Below, piece by piece: positions 1-7,989 of a DNA stretch of 64,000 nucleotides. How positions within the stretch are numbered: the stretch's first letter is position 1; every line of letters begins with the position of its first letter. Origin of the DNA: Halosegnis longus (GTDB taxonomy: Archaea; Halobacteriota; Halobacteria; Halobacteriales; Haloarculaceae); contig NZ_QKNW01000003.1 of NCBI RefSeq assembly GCF_009663395.1, positions 62,001 to 126,000 on the forward strand, in the 5' to 3' direction. Below the pieces are notes generated by a model that saw only the letters and a program-made list of their open reading frames with translations, made no database searches and was not told the origin of the DNA. Position numbers and translations under genes: made by a program.

Positions 1-1
1 G

Positions 2-358
2 GAGCTACTCTTGAAACAGATCGTCCGGCTCGAGGGTGAGGTGAACGCCAAGGACTCCCCGGATGCGTACGACCCGCTGCGCGTCGCCGAGGTCGCTGCT
101 GTGGCCAACCGTGTCGAGACGACGGGCGATGCCGAGCGAATGGTCGAGTGGATGCAGACGACGTTCAGCGGAACGCCAGTGTTCGAAGTTCGAAAGCGAG
201 TCGCCCTCCGTCGCGCGATCGAGAACCATCGGTCGATCCACGCGCACAACGAGTCGTGTGACATGGAGTCAGTGTACGACGACCTGGCCGAGACTGTTCT
301 CGACCACGTCGGTATCGACCACCAGACAACCGAGACACCACAAATCTCCAATGAGTGA
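2..358 (+). CDS. parA: ParA-family partition ATPase, C-terminal part (5' truncated)
   Basis: The reading frame is open to the left edge, so this is the last 118 residues of a longer protein. The end of the protein has the layout typical of the C-terminus of haloarchaeal ParA/Soj ATPases: a VFEVRKRVALRRA segment, then HAHNESCDMESVYDDLAETVL. The Walker motifs would lie upstream, outside the window. ParA proteins segregate low-copy replicons. The stop overlaps the start of the next gene, as expected for a parA-partner operon. The family call rests on recalled C-terminal pattern only; the truncation prevents checking the ATPase motifs. Confidence 0.6.
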   Translation, partial: ELLLKQIVRLEGEVNAKDSPDAYDPLRVAEVAAVANRVETTGDAERMVEWMQTTFSGTPVFEVRKRVALRRAIENHRSIHAHNESCDMESVYDDLAETVLDHVGIDHQTTETPQISNE

Positions 359-716
359 TGATGAATCAGCCGACGACGAGCGCGCACAGGATCTCCAACA
401 ACTCCGAACCCGTGACCGAGGAACGGACCAGTCAACGACCGAGTCGACCGAGTCGAGCGACGACGAGCTCGAACCGGTCACACAACGCAACCACAGTACG
501 TTCTATCTCTCAGATGAGATCCTGAACGCACTGGACGGGTCGCGCAAGGAACTCGAATATCTCGCCTCGAACGAGTTCCCCGATCTCGATCTCGAGAAGA
601 ATCGCCATCTGCGCCCACTGGTGATCCTACTTGGGATCGAGCAGCTGGAGGAGATGGACATCGAGGATGTCATCGACCGGCTCGAATCTGACGACCGACT
701 CGACCCGGTACAGTAG
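351..716 (+). CDS. Small partition-partner-like protein
   Basis: A 121-aa acidic protein. Its ATG lies inside the last codons of the upstream ParA-like gene (8-nt overlap), which implies translational coupling. The first ~45 residues are a disordered Asp/Glu/Ser/Thr tail. The rest is a compact, probably helical domain (STFYLSDEILNALDGS, then LEKNRHLRPLVILLG and a Glu-rich helix). Haloarchaeal plasmids and viruses often carry a small gene of this size right after parA, so a centromere-binding or adaptor role is inferred from context. No DNA-binding motif is recognised with certainty. Confidence 0.6.
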   Translation: MSDDESADDERAQDLQQLRTRDRGTDQSTTESTESSDDELEPVTQRNHSTFYLSDEILNALDGSRKELEYLASNEFPDLDLEKNRHLRPLVILLGIEQLEEMDIEDVIDRLESDDRLDPVQ

Positions 717-759
717 CCGACGCGGTACTCTTTTACTATCGGGCAGGCTAGTGGTAATT

Positions 760-812
760 GCCTCCACAGGAGGCTGGAATCACTGATTGCGGACGGGGTG
801 GTGCCCGTCTGC
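760..812 (+). terminator. Two consecutive hairpins after the partition operon
   Basis: GCCTCC/GGAGGC (760-765 with 769-774, 3-nt loop) is followed by GCGGACGGG/CCCGTCTGC (789-797 with 804-812, one G-T pair). They sit 45 bp after the stop of the partition partner and 70 bp before the next start. No T-run follows, so termination is an inference; a short structured RNA is also possible. Confidence 0.4.
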
Positions 813-884
813 TATTCCGTTTCTGGCGATGCTACGTTGTGAGCAACGGCGCTCGTCTGTGTGTAACCCGGTTCAGCAATAATT

Positions 885-1535
885 ATGTGCCACCGTATGT
901 ATACGACGCACGTGGATACTAGCAAACGTTCGTATGTCTTGGACTCACCATCCGAAGCTGAAATCAAGCGCGTGCTTGATGAAATCGAGCTCACAGACGC
1001 TGTGTCGTCCTTTTCTGTCGAAGTCGAGTATGATGGCTCGATGTTTCCTGAAATAGCCGAATCGGACACTGACCAACCCGCTGATTCTGATCCCAGTCGC
1101 ACTACTGAAACGTCGACAGACCAATCTGAAGAGACAGAACCATCTGTCGAGGAGATCGAGACCGACGATGTCGATTCGATCTCACTCAGTCCTGGAACGC
1201 AAAAGTGGCAGCTCGCAACGGTGTTGTTCCACGCTGAAAGCAATCCGAAACCGCGTGATATCACCTCGGCACTGAACGGGAGCTCATGGGAGATCCCACA
1301 GGGCAGTGCGTATCATGCACTGAGTCAACTCGTCGAGCTCGAAGTGATCGAGCGGGGCGACAGTTCAACGTATGAAATCAGTTCGCGTGGCGAGCGCCTC
1401 CTTCGCGATCGGTGCCGTGGCGACAGTAACGCTGGACTGGGTGTTCCTGATGATGTCTGGACAGGCATGGAACAGATGGATATCGTCAACAGTGGGCCGA
1501 GTGCCCAGCAAACGCAAGTCGCGTCGGCTGACTAA
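885..1535 (+). CDS. Winged-helix domain protein
   Basis: A 216-aa protein. The N-terminal ~50 residues form a small alpha/beta segment, residues ~60-105 are a low-complexity acidic linker (Asp/Ser/Thr/Glu), and residues ~110-175 look like a winged-helix DNA-binding domain (KWQLATVLFHAE, a recognition-helix region SAYHALSQLVELEVIER, then a wing YEISSRGERLL). That is the PadR/MarR-like arrangement. It is probably a transcription regulator near the partition genes. A second ATG at 897 is an alternative start; either would give an almost leaderless message. Its 3' end overlaps the convergent next gene by 4 nt. Confidence 0.6.
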   Translation: MCHRMYTTHVDTSKRSYVLDSPSEAEIKRVLDEIELTDAVSSFSVEVEYDGSMFPEIAESDTDQPADSDPSRTTETSTDQSEETEPSVEEIETDDVDSISLSPGTQKWQLATVLFHAESNPKPRDITSALNGSSWEIPQGSAYHALSQLVELEVIERGDSSTYEISSRGERLLRDRCRGDSNAGLGVPDDVWTGMEQMDIVNSGPSAQQTQVASAD

Positions 1536-2143
1536 CTGTCGGGTACCGTTACGATCGCCACGTCGCCATTCTCGTAGACGTTCTCGTAGCACTCCACAGC
1601 AGCCTGCACGACGTCACCAGCTTTCTGGTAGGTGATGGAGTCGGTCGTCAGGATGTGTGGCGTCACGATCCCGTCAGCTGACGGTGTGCCTCCAAGCGCC
1701 CCTGTGTTGTGATGTACCATGATATGCTCGGGGACGTACAGTTCTTCCTCGATTGCTGCTTCGAATTCCTCGGGCGCTGGGGGTAGATGGATCGAGATCT
1801 CGCTGACATAACGGCTCTCTTCGTGCTTCGAGAGAGCCGATTCGTTGCCAGAGATGCTTGAGTTTGTGATCGCGTTGATGTGATCATCGTTACCGTAGTC
1901 TGGCCAGACATCGATATCTCCGATACGGAAGTCCGTCGTCTTGCGTCGTTTGCTGACGCTCTCGATGGGCCCGAACCCCCGGATGCGAGCAATGAGGAGC
2001 TGCCGTTGGACGTACTCGCGATAGATCGTGTCGTGGGCCGTACACTCGTCACAGGTGAGCGAGTGTGCTAACCGTCGCTCGGTACTCTCCTCGTCTGTCG
2101 TGTCGATACGTGCGCCACAGTCTGCGATTGATGTTGTCGGCAT
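1532..2143 (-). CDS. Hypothetical protein with N-terminal Cys pair
   Basis: A 203-aa acidic protein with no recognised fold. A CDEC pair near residue 30 could bind a metal with other ligands. The C-terminal half looks like an alpha/beta domain (HIMVHHNTGALGG; DVVQAAVECYENVYENGDVAIVTVP). The start abuts the lipoprotein gene (they share base 2143), so it is the distal gene of a leftward cluster from 3842 to 1532. Confidence 0.7.
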   Translation of the reverse strand: MPTTSIADCGARIDTTDEESTERRLAHSLTCDECTAHDTIYREYVQRQLLIARIRGFGPIESVSKRRKTTDFRIGDIDVWPDYGNDDHINAITNSSISGNESALSKHEESRYVSEISIHLPPAPEEFEAAIEEELYVPEHIMVHHNTGALGGTPSADGIVTPHILTTDSITYQKAGDVVQAAVECYENVYENGDVAIVTVPDS

Positions 2144-2586
2144 TAGTATAGCACCGTCTCGTTGTTCTCGTCTTCGAACTCCTCGATCGAATACGGCGAT
2201 CCCGTCTCGATCGCGATATGCGCGCGGTCGTCGCGAATGTCGACGAACCAGACATGGAAGTCCGGCTCGACCGTCACTGCTCGCCCGACCTCGACACGTC
2301 GCTCGCAGTCAAGGACGGCGTTCACTCCCTCGCGATCCTGTCCACTCCCATCGAGGATGACCTTCTGGACGTGGATCGTCGTTTCAGGGGCGACTTCGTC
2401 GATCGTGACCTGCCACTGTTCGGTATTGCGTCGGAGCGACACCGACGCGCCGGCAGTGAGCCACGAGTCGCCATCGAGGAACGAAACCGTATCCGCTTGC
2501 GGATCATTCAGGTCGTCGCCTCCACACCCGGCCAGTAGCACACTCGCTGCGCCACTGATTCCGGCAAGATACTGTCGCCGATTCAT
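2143..2586 (-). CDS. Tat-exported lipoprotein
   Basis: A 147-aa protein starting MNRRQYLAGISGAASVLLAG followed by Cys. The twin-arginine motif RRQYL, short hydrophobic stretch and lipobox LAGC at residues 17-20 are the haloarchaeal Tat lipoprotein signature. The mature protein would be anchored by Cys20 outside the membrane. The remainder is predicted mostly beta. Start ATG overlaps the stop of the upstream gene (ATGA). A virus or plasmid surface lipoprotein could act in superinfection exclusion or host-surface change, but nothing here shows that directly. Confidence 0.85.
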   Translation of the reverse strand: MNRRQYLAGISGAASVLLAGCGGDDLNDPQADTVSFLDGDSWLTAGASVSLRRNTEQWQVTIDEVAPETTIHVQKVILDGSGQDREGVNAVLDCERRVEVGRAVTVEPDFHVWFVDIRDDRAHIAIETGSPYSIEEFEDENNETVLY

Positions 2587-2885
2587 GTTTGTGCGATGTG
2601 CTTGATCGCCAGTGAGATGTCGTCACCTTCGCCCTCGAACTGGGTGCCAGCGATGATCTCACCGTACCAGCACGGTTCTCCGGCATTCATCACCAGTGCG
2701 TACTTGCCCGATGCGTGATTGCACAGCTGCTTCATCGTTCGCTGTGGATTCTGTACCTCGTACGGGTCGATGGTGACCTCTGCGTTCCACCCGTCAACGT
2801 CGTAGCGGAACGGGCCCTCGTAGTGGTTCCACGCCTTGTCGGCAAGGATGATCACATCCGTGACGACGTCTGGAACGTCAGTCAT
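2583..2885 (-). CDS. Small hypothetical protein
   Basis: A 100-aa protein. The frame is open further upstream to 3059, but that extension is basic and overlaps the next gene, so the ATG at 2885 (MTDVPDVVTDVIILADKAWNHYEG) is chosen. It has a Trp/Tyr-rich, beta-like middle (WNAEVTIDPYEV) and two Cys residues without a clear metal motif. It lies between a membrane protein gene and the lipoprotein gene; function unknown. Confidence 0.65.
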   Translation of the reverse strand: MTDVPDVVTDVIILADKAWNHYEGPFRYDVDGWNAEVTIDPYEVQNPQRTMKQLCNHASGKYALVMNAGEPCWYGEIIAGTQFEGEGDDISLAIKHIAQT

Positions 2886-2955
2886 TGCTGGATCGCCCCA
2901 GCTGCCCGCAGTGGTAGTCGATACGTTCGGTCCGATGTTGGTTCGATGGTGAGCT

Positions 2956-3588
2956 TCATCTGTGTTGGATACCGTCAGCTTCGTCTGCAATCTGCTCCAA
3001 GAGCTGTGACGCCAGACGCTCAGCATTGCGCTCCTGGACTTTCTGTGCCGTCGGGCCATCTGTGTCGAGGATTCGGTTTGACGCTGCGACCTTCAGTCGA
3101 TACTGGGTGACTGGGTCTTCCAGCAGGTAGCGGTCTGCAATCCCGCTACTGTCGTTCCACCGAGTAAGCTCGACACGGCGCATGATCGACTCGACCGCAT
3201 CATCGCGTGCGCGAAACGCCTCCTGACGGATGATACGGTGTGCCTCGTCGCCGGCATGTCCCTGGTACTGGTATCGGTCGCTCTCGTTCAGCTCCGATCG
3301 GAGCTGTTCGAGCGCATACCAGCGACACGTTTCAGGTGACCCAGCCAGTGCTGTCGCCGTCAGCCCCAGTTCGTCACGGTAGACGACCGTCTGATTGAAC
3401 TGCTGCATGTCCCACGTCGGTGGCCCGGACTGGCGCTCCGGTTCATCACCACGGAGGACACCGATTGCACGCGTGAGTCGAGCTCGGCTGAGGTCACTCG
3501 CTTTGATGTAATCGCGAATGAGCATGCTCAACAGCACGATGTTCAGGTAGACCGTAACTGCCCAGATCGTCGGCTCCCAGTCAAACAT
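2956..3588 (-). CDS. Membrane-anchored hypothetical protein
   Basis: A 210-aa protein with one hydrophobic segment near the N-terminus (WAVTVYLNIVLLSMLI, residues ~9-24) followed by a long hydrophilic, mainly helical region rich in Arg and Glu. This is a single-pass protein with a cytoplasmic or external helical domain. It overlaps the tiny membrane protein gene at 3581 by 8 nt, so it is in the same leftward operon as the lipoprotein. No family recognised. Confidence 0.7.
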   Translation of the reverse strand: MFDWEPTIWAVTVYLNIVLLSMLIRDYIKASDLSRARLTRAIGVLRGDEPERQSGPPTWDMQQFNQTVVYRDELGLTATALAGSPETCRWYALEQLRSELNESDRYQYQGHAGDEAHRIIRQEAFRARDDAVESIMRRVELTRWNDSSGIADRYLLEDPVTQYRLKVAASNRILDTDGPTAQKVQERNAERLASQLLEQIADEADGIQHR

Positions 3589-3673
3589 CGCGTGGCCCTC
3601 GCGTCAGCCAGTTGGCGATAGCGGTGGCCAGAAACACTGCAGCTGTAGTGGCGAGCCCGACTATCTCAATCAT
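3581..3673 (-). CDS. 30-aa single-span membrane peptide
   Basis: Starts MIEIVGLATTAAVFLATAIA and ends NWLTRGPRDV: one hydrophobic helix with a short basic tail. Both ends overlap neighbouring genes (8 nt on each side), which supports translation as part of the operon. The size is like that of small viral membrane peptides. Confidence 0.5.
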   Translation of the reverse strand: MIEIVGLATTAAVFLATAIANWLTRGPRDV

Positions 3674-3842
3674 CGTAGTGCTCGACCGACTCGACTTTGA
3701 ACGACCCGTGGCTGAATGCGATCGCCTTGTCTGGTAGCGAGAGGATGAACAGCTCGTCCGGGTCACCCTTGTACTCGAGTTTCCCGAGTACATCCTCCGC
3801 TGCAACGATGTCCCCTTCCTCGATATCTTCAAATCTGGACAT
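3666..3842 (-). CDS. Small acidic SH3-like protein
   Basis: A 58-aa protein (MSRFEDIEEGDIVAAEDVLG...). The pattern GDIVAAE, LGKLEYKGDPDELFIL and KAIAFSHGSFKVESVEHYDD suggests a small beta-barrel. The start at 3842 is chosen over an upstream one because the extra N-terminus would be basic and His/Arg-rich. It is the first gene of the leftward cluster. Confidence 0.6.
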   Translation of the reverse strand: MSRFEDIEEGDIVAAEDVLGKLEYKGDPDELFILSLPDKAIAFSHGSFKVESVEHYDD

Positions 3843-4396
3843 ACTGCGTGTTGCATGGCGACGTACATGAATATGATGGAAGCGACCCGTACAGCTGTGG
3901 CGCACTAGCTGCCCACACAGATGGTACAGTTTGCGTATCGTCGCATATGGTTTATCTATTCGCGGAGCGACGCGCTACCGGCGTAGGACAGTGAGTTCCT
4001 CGGAAAACTCCGAGGGTTGGGGTCGACCACCCAACACCGGAGGTTCTATCCTCCGGGGACGGCCGATAGCAGACGACCGACGGCGAACACCGAGGGTCCG
4101 TACCCTGTTTTCGCCGGATGTGGGGTATTTGCCTCCACGCACCGCCGTCCAGGCCAGAGAAAAGCTGACCCGTGTGCGATGTAGAGATCTGCGCTGTACG
4201 CAGGTCGGACACCATGCCGACATCGGCGCTCTCAGCCGACATACACACGTATGGCACCACGCACATATAACTGTTGGGAACCAATACGCGAAACGGCGCA
4301 TATTCTCAGATAGGAGGCTGTATCCCAGTATCTAGCACCACCAGCGCCGTGTACGGAGTGCAGTAGGTATTTCTTACTGGAACTCGTTTGCACGCT
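3843..4396. other. Divergent intergenic region with a hairpin cluster
   Basis: About 550 bp between divergent genes. No convincing coding potential: the open frames here are short and basic. From 3998 to 4116 there are four consecutive hairpins: CCTCGGA/TCCGAGG (3998-4015), GTTGGG/CCCAAC (4016-4035), CCGGAGG/CCTCCGG (4037-4056) and CGGCGAA...TTCGCCG (4081-4116) enclosing AGGGT/ACCCT. A TATA-like ACATATAAC lies near 4263 and TATTTCTTAC near 4370, about 25 bp before the next start, suggesting a nearly leaderless promoter. Confidence 0.55.
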
Positions 4397-5398
4397 ATGA
4401 GCAATGTGCTTGATGCAGAACTGCGGAAAATCGAACGGGAGACCGGCGTCCACGTGATCGCTGACGCTGAGTACGGGTCGACGGCCACTGGCCTCGACGG
4501 CCCCAACTCCGACCTCGACGTGATGTTCGTCTACCTCAACGCACACTCACGTCATGTTGCTGGCAATCAGCCGGATACCATCACGCGCACGAGCGATACC
4601 GAAGACATCGAGCTCACCGGCTGGAGTCTCGAGAAGTTCGTGGGGAGTGACTCGGGGATTCTCTCCTCGAACCCCTCGGTCATGGAGTTCATCAACAGTC
4701 CGTCGCGACGCACCTTCAGTGAGCGCGTCGACGGGTTCGAGCAGCTCTGTCGGTATGCCGAATCGGAGTTCAAGCCACTGGCGCTCATCAAGCACTACAA
4801 CTCCTTCGCGACATCCAACCACCATCGCTATCTGAAAGACCGGTACAAGCTCGCCGAGGATGCAACGTGGGCCGACATTCGAGAACTGTCGCCACCCTCA
4901 CTTCCCGACCCACCGAGATTCGGTGTCGACGAAGAAGAGTCGTTTATCGGGCCGAACGAAACGACAATCGCCTACCGGGCGACTGAGACCCGAGAATCCA
5001 CGATTCCAACCAGAGCAGCTGTCGAGGCTGGGTATCTCGTTCGGGCAGCGAGTGACCGGACACCCAAACGGGCGCTCACGGTCATCGACGCACTCCTTCG
5101 ATCGCTGTACGTCGAGTTCGAACATGAGCTCCCGCCAGCCAACTTCGATGAACTCCAAGAATCGGTCGGCGTGCTCATGGATGGCGACATTCCGGGCCCG
5201 AAGATCGACCATCTCAAAGAAGCGAAGCGTACCGGAGATGGGGACGAGATAAGCTATCATATCCCGGTCAACTGGATCGAGTCGAAACTCGACCGCACGT
5301 TCGCCTACGACGATCACGTCGACCGGACGCCCTACAGTGAGACCGTCGATGACTGGGTGGAGCGCATCGTCCAGTCCATCGCGTACGGGGTCCAGTAG
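4397..5398 (+). CDS. RlaP-like nucleotidyltransferase
   Basis: A 333-aa protein. Residues ~22-47 contain the nucleotidyltransferase signature GSTATGLDGPNSDLDVMFVY, with the GS at 27-28 and the metal-binding pair Asp39 and Asp41. This spacing and the phrase E/D-GS-GL-SDxD match the RlaP family of DNA-polymerase-beta-like enzymes (PF10127), which are linked to RNA repair. The rest is a helical substrate domain. An upstream TTG at 4388 is possible, but the ATG at 4397 gives the natural MSNVLDAE start. An RNA ligase gene about 3.5 kb away on the other strand supports an RNA-repair role; the substrate is unknown. Confidence 0.65.
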   Translation: MSNVLDAELRKIERETGVHVIADAEYGSTATGLDGPNSDLDVMFVYLNAHSRHVAGNQPDTITRTSDTEDIELTGWSLEKFVGSDSGILSSNPSVMEFINSPSRRTFSERVDGFEQLCRYAESEFKPLALIKHYNSFATSNHHRYLKDRYKLAEDATWADIRELSPPSLPDPPRFGVDEEESFIGPNETTIAYRATETRESTIPTRAAVEAGYLVRAASDRTPKRALTVIDALLRSLYVEFEHELPPANFDELQESVGVLMDGDIPGPKIDHLKEAKRTGDGDEISYHIPVNWIESKLDRTFAYDDHVDRTPYSETVDDWVERIVQSIAYGVQ

Positions 5399-5431
5399 TT
5401 ATTTGTATCGGGAACGCATTCACCCGAGTGC

Positions 5432-5956
5432 ATGAAAGACGCAGACGAGCTGCTTGGTCGCTACGCACAGGACACTGTCACCGGGTTCCATGGAGTTATC
5501 ACCGCTGTCAGTGAGCAGTATCCGGGCTGTACGATCATCAACGTCGAGCGTGAGCTCGACCGGCCGGACATGTCGACAGAGTCGATGTTCAAGAACCGCT
5601 TCCGCTTCGACCTCGGTGAGCAGAAGATCCCGCCGGCAACGGACAATCTGCTGGAAGAGAAGAACATCACGCTCGGTACGCGTGTCCGACACACTGTCTC
5701 CGGGTTCGAGGGTGTGGTCACCATCATCCAGCACGACCTGGAGTCCGTGACGCATGTCTCGGTCATGCTGTCGCCCGAAGACGATGACGCTGCTCCTCCG
5801 GAGACGAAGAGCGTCGACCTCCATCTGCTCGAGCGTGTCGATGATGGAATGGAAGCGGAATTCGAGGACCTCGTCGACTCGGATGATGACGACGGTGGGG
5901 AACGAGGGCCGGTGAATACGTCGACACCGATGGCGAGCGACAAACTGACGCAGTAG
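5432..5956 (+). CDS. Protein with two KOW/SH3-like repeats
   Basis: A 174-aa protein with an internal duplication: residues 8-39 (LGRYAQDTVTGFHGVITAVS) and ~81-113 (LGTRVRHTVSGFEGVVTIIQ). The phrase D-x-VTGFxGVxT is typical of small phage proteins with a KOW-like barrel. The last ~40 residues are an acidic, disordered tail with a D-rich run. The upstream sequence TTATTTGTATCGGGAACGC could be its promoter. Function unknown; a nucleic-acid or virion-binding role is possible. Confidence 0.6.
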   Translation: MKDADELLGRYAQDTVTGFHGVITAVSEQYPGCTIINVERELDRPDMSTESMFKNRFRFDLGEQKIPPATDNLLEEKNITLGTRVRHTVSGFEGVVTIIQHDLESVTHVSVMLSPEDDDAAPPETKSVDLHLLERVDDGMEAEFEDLVDSDDDDGGERGPVNTSTPMASDKLTQ

Positions 5957-5987
5957 TTTCTAGTACCCACGAATCATTGGTGAGCTC

Positions 5988-7091
5988 GTGTCGCAATCAG
6001 TAAGTGGTGCCACAGACACCAGTGGCCCAACGGAAACCAGTGATTCCACCGTCGCAGATGCACCCACAGAGAAGATCGAGACCGTTCTCGACCGATCGTC
6101 GAGTGACGAGCTCGAACAATATATCCAAGAGATCGAGGAGCGCCGGCACGTGATTGACGCCTGCCCAATCGACATCTACGTGTCCAGCTCCAACCGTCGC
6201 TGGTCGTACCCATACCGGCTGAACACGTACTACAACAAGCGCCCTGGCGTCGCCGACTCCTCGGAGACGATGATGATCGACTCGGGGTGGGGGAAACTCG
6301 GCGATATCGACAAGATCCTCGAAGTCGCGAGCGATCTCGAGGCGGACACCATCATCGGTGAAGACATGACACCTGCCGTCGAGGGCTACGAGCAGTTCAC
6401 TCCCGAGGAGAATGCTCGGATGGCGTGGGACGGTGTGCAGAGACTCGAGAACCACAGTTGGGACGGTGACATGCTACTCCCCATCCATCCCCACGATGGC
6501 TCCTACCAGTACAGCCTCGACGAGCTGATGCACTACGATGTTGGCCGAGTACTCGGCTTCGAGGATCATCCTGCATTCGACATGCGGTCGTGTCGATTCG
6601 ATCTCGTGGAGGCATACGGTGGGGTTGCCATCGGGGGACTCCGTGACCTCGACGTCGAGGAGCGAATCGAGGCACTCCGTTCGATCCGCAACCGCGTTGG
6701 CTACCAGACGACGGTCCACGCACTCGCACCGGGCACCGAGCCCGAGATGATCCGCTTCCTCAAGCACAATCCACGTGTCATCGACTCGATGGATATCTCC
6801 ACGCCGGAGAACAGCGTTGCCAACAACAAGCTCCCTGACCGAACGTGGAGCCAGGACCGCTTCATGTTCCCCACAGGAACCGACTCGACGACGGTCAGAG
6901 CATCCGCCACGGTCTTCCAGACCATCATGCTCAACTATATGTTGAGCCCGCTGTGCGACGACTCAGCGATCGGTCGCGACGATCCTGAGCTCATCTGCCC
7001 CGACTGCGAGTACGGCACCCACAAGCGGAGCCATCGATACTGCCCGAAGCACGGGACCGAGATGGTTGAGTTCGACGAGTACGACGACTGA
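5988..7091 (+). CDS. TGT/DpdA-like base-exchange enzyme
   Basis: A 367-aa protein with a GTG start. After a disordered 40-residue N-terminus comes a TIM-barrel-like sequence with landmarks of tRNA-guanine transglycosylases: MMIDSGWG (Asp98), DMTP (127-129), LLPIHPHDG (163-171), GGLRDLDVEERI (217-227), TVHALAPGTEP (242-252) and DSMDISTPE (266-274, the expected second catalytic Asp). The C-terminus carries a zinc-ribbon-like CPDC...CPKH (337-355). Such enzymes swap guanine for preQ0-type bases in tRNA (TGT) or DNA (DpdA in viruses). Haloarchaeal viruses are known to use DpdA for DNA protection. No preQ0 synthesis gene is seen here, so the precursor would come from the host or from outside the window. 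Confidence 0.6.
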   Translation: MSQSVSGATDTSGPTETSDSTVADAPTEKIETVLDRSSSDELEQYIQEIEERRHVIDACPIDIYVSSSNRRWSYPYRLNTYYNKRPGVADSSETMMIDSGWGKLGDIDKILEVASDLEADTIIGEDMTPAVEGYEQFTPEENARMAWDGVQRLENHSWDGDMLLPIHPHDGSYQYSLDELMHYDVGRVLGFEDHPAFDMRSCRFDLVEAYGGVAIGGLRDLDVEERIEALRSIRNRVGYQTTVHALAPGTEPEMIRFLKHNPRVIDSMDISTPENSVANNKLPDRTWSQDRFMFPTGTDSTTVRASATVFQTIMLNYMLSPLCDDSAIGRDDPELICPDCEYGTHKRSHRYCPKHGTEMVEFDEYDD

Positions 7092-7129
7092 CGACACAGA
7101 CACCATCGAGACAACAGACGCCCTTGGCG

Positions 7130-7300
7130 TTACTGGTACGTCCGGTCCTTCTCTTCGTCCTCATCGACGGTTTGCTTGTAGGCTGCAACTGCCTCATCAC
7201 GAACTTTCGCTGCATCTGCGTCTGGATCCTGGATCTGTACGTAGCCGTGCTCGGTCTCGATCACAGCGAGCGTTGGAGGTTCGCTGTCTTCATCACTCAT
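7130..7300 (-). CDS. 56-aa acidic hypothetical protein
   Basis: Starts MSDEDSEPPTLAVIETEHGY and ends with a Lys/Asp/Glu helix (AAYKQTVDEDEEKDRTYQ). The ATG is directly preceded by GTCGC, a start context shared by about a dozen genes in this window. Distal gene of the leftward block. Function unknown. Confidence 0.6.
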   Translation of the reverse strand: MSDEDSEPPTLAVIETEHGYVQIQDPDADAAKVRDEAVAAYKQTVDEDEEKDRTYQ

Positions 7301-7310
7301 GCGACGTACC

Positions 7311-7463
7311 TCAGAACGCCCGCTGTGCGTTCAGCCATCGGTTCTTACAGGCGATCGTGCAGAATCGAACGTCTGCCCACGCTACTGTTTCTCCATCGCC
7401 TGCGACCATGTCGCTACAGCTGGCACACGGCTCCTCGTACTCTGGATCTGCTACATCAGTCAT
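7311..7463 (-). CDS. 50-aa TRASH/MYM-like zinc-finger protein
   Basis: Contains CASC at residues ~13-16 and FCTIAC at ~34-39, followed by KNRWLNAQ. The C-x2-C ... C-x3-C plus aromatic helix pattern resembles treble-clef TRASH/MYM fingers. The ATG is preceded by GTCGC. Probably a protein- or nucleic-acid-binding adaptor. Confidence 0.6.
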   Translation of the reverse strand: MTDVADPEYEEPCASCSDMVAGDGETVAWADVRFCTIACKNRWLNAQRAF

Positions 7464-7504
7464 GCGACAGACGACACAGGCCCAACAGGTACAACAGATA
7501 CCCG

Positions 7505-7777
7505 TTAGGCGGTCGTTGCTTCGATCGGGCGGATGTTGTCTGGAACGTCTGTCTCGTAGCCCAGGAGCGTGTGCAGCTCCTGGCGTGTCACGGCAATCGG
7601 TTCGTCTCGCTCTTCGGTTTCGATGTACGCAATCCGGAGCAGTACTTTCCTGTCTCCGAACGCACCATCGTCGACGATGCGGGGCTCGTGTGTCGTCTCG
7701 ACGTTGGTCGCCGTCACAGACTCGCCCTGATAGGTCATTCCCTCCTCGTTGATCACCGACGCCCAGATACCACTCAC
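7505..7777 (-). CDS. 90-aa hypothetical protein
   Basis: GTG start that overlaps the stop of the upstream gene (GTGA), so it is translationally coupled. The sequence is beta-rich (VTATNVETTHEPRIVDDG, KVLLRIAYIETEE) with no motif recognised. An internal ATG at residue 14 is an alternative start. Confidence 0.6.
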   Translation of the reverse strand: MSGIWASVINEEGMTYQGESVTATNVETTHEPRIVDDGAFGDRKVLLRIAYIETEERDEPIAVTRQELHTLLGYETDVPDNIRPIEATTA

Positions 7778-7989
7778 AGTGGCCTCTCGTCGAGCTCGAA
7801 CTCGACTGTTTCAACCCGGTCAACGTATCTCAACTCGACCGAGACATCTGCCCGTGCAATCATCCCAGACTGAACGGTCAGTGGAGATATCGACACCTCG
7901 CCGATCGAGGCCACGTCCCAGTCGACCGCCTTGTCTGTGTGGCGTGTCACTGTAGATCTGAGTGTCGCGACTGGGAGGAGACCACTCAT
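7774..7989 (-). CDS. 71-aa hypothetical protein
   Basis: Starts MSGLLPVATLRSTVTRHTDK. It is beta-rich and follows the RNA ligase gene with its ATG overlapping the ligase stop (ATATGA). The longer upstream frame is basic and antisense-like, so the ATG at 7989 is preferred. Function unknown; co-translation with the ligase suggests a shared process. Confidence 0.6.
   Translation of the reverse strand: MSGLLPVATLRSTVTRHTDKAVDWDVASIGEVSISPLTVQSGMIARADVSVELRYVDRVETVEFELDERPL

Noticed and set aside
3998-4056. tRNA gene from the three hairpins
   Set aside because: The last stem has a TTCTATC-like loop, but the pre-stem has an 8-nt loop and no acceptor strand pairs across the unit.
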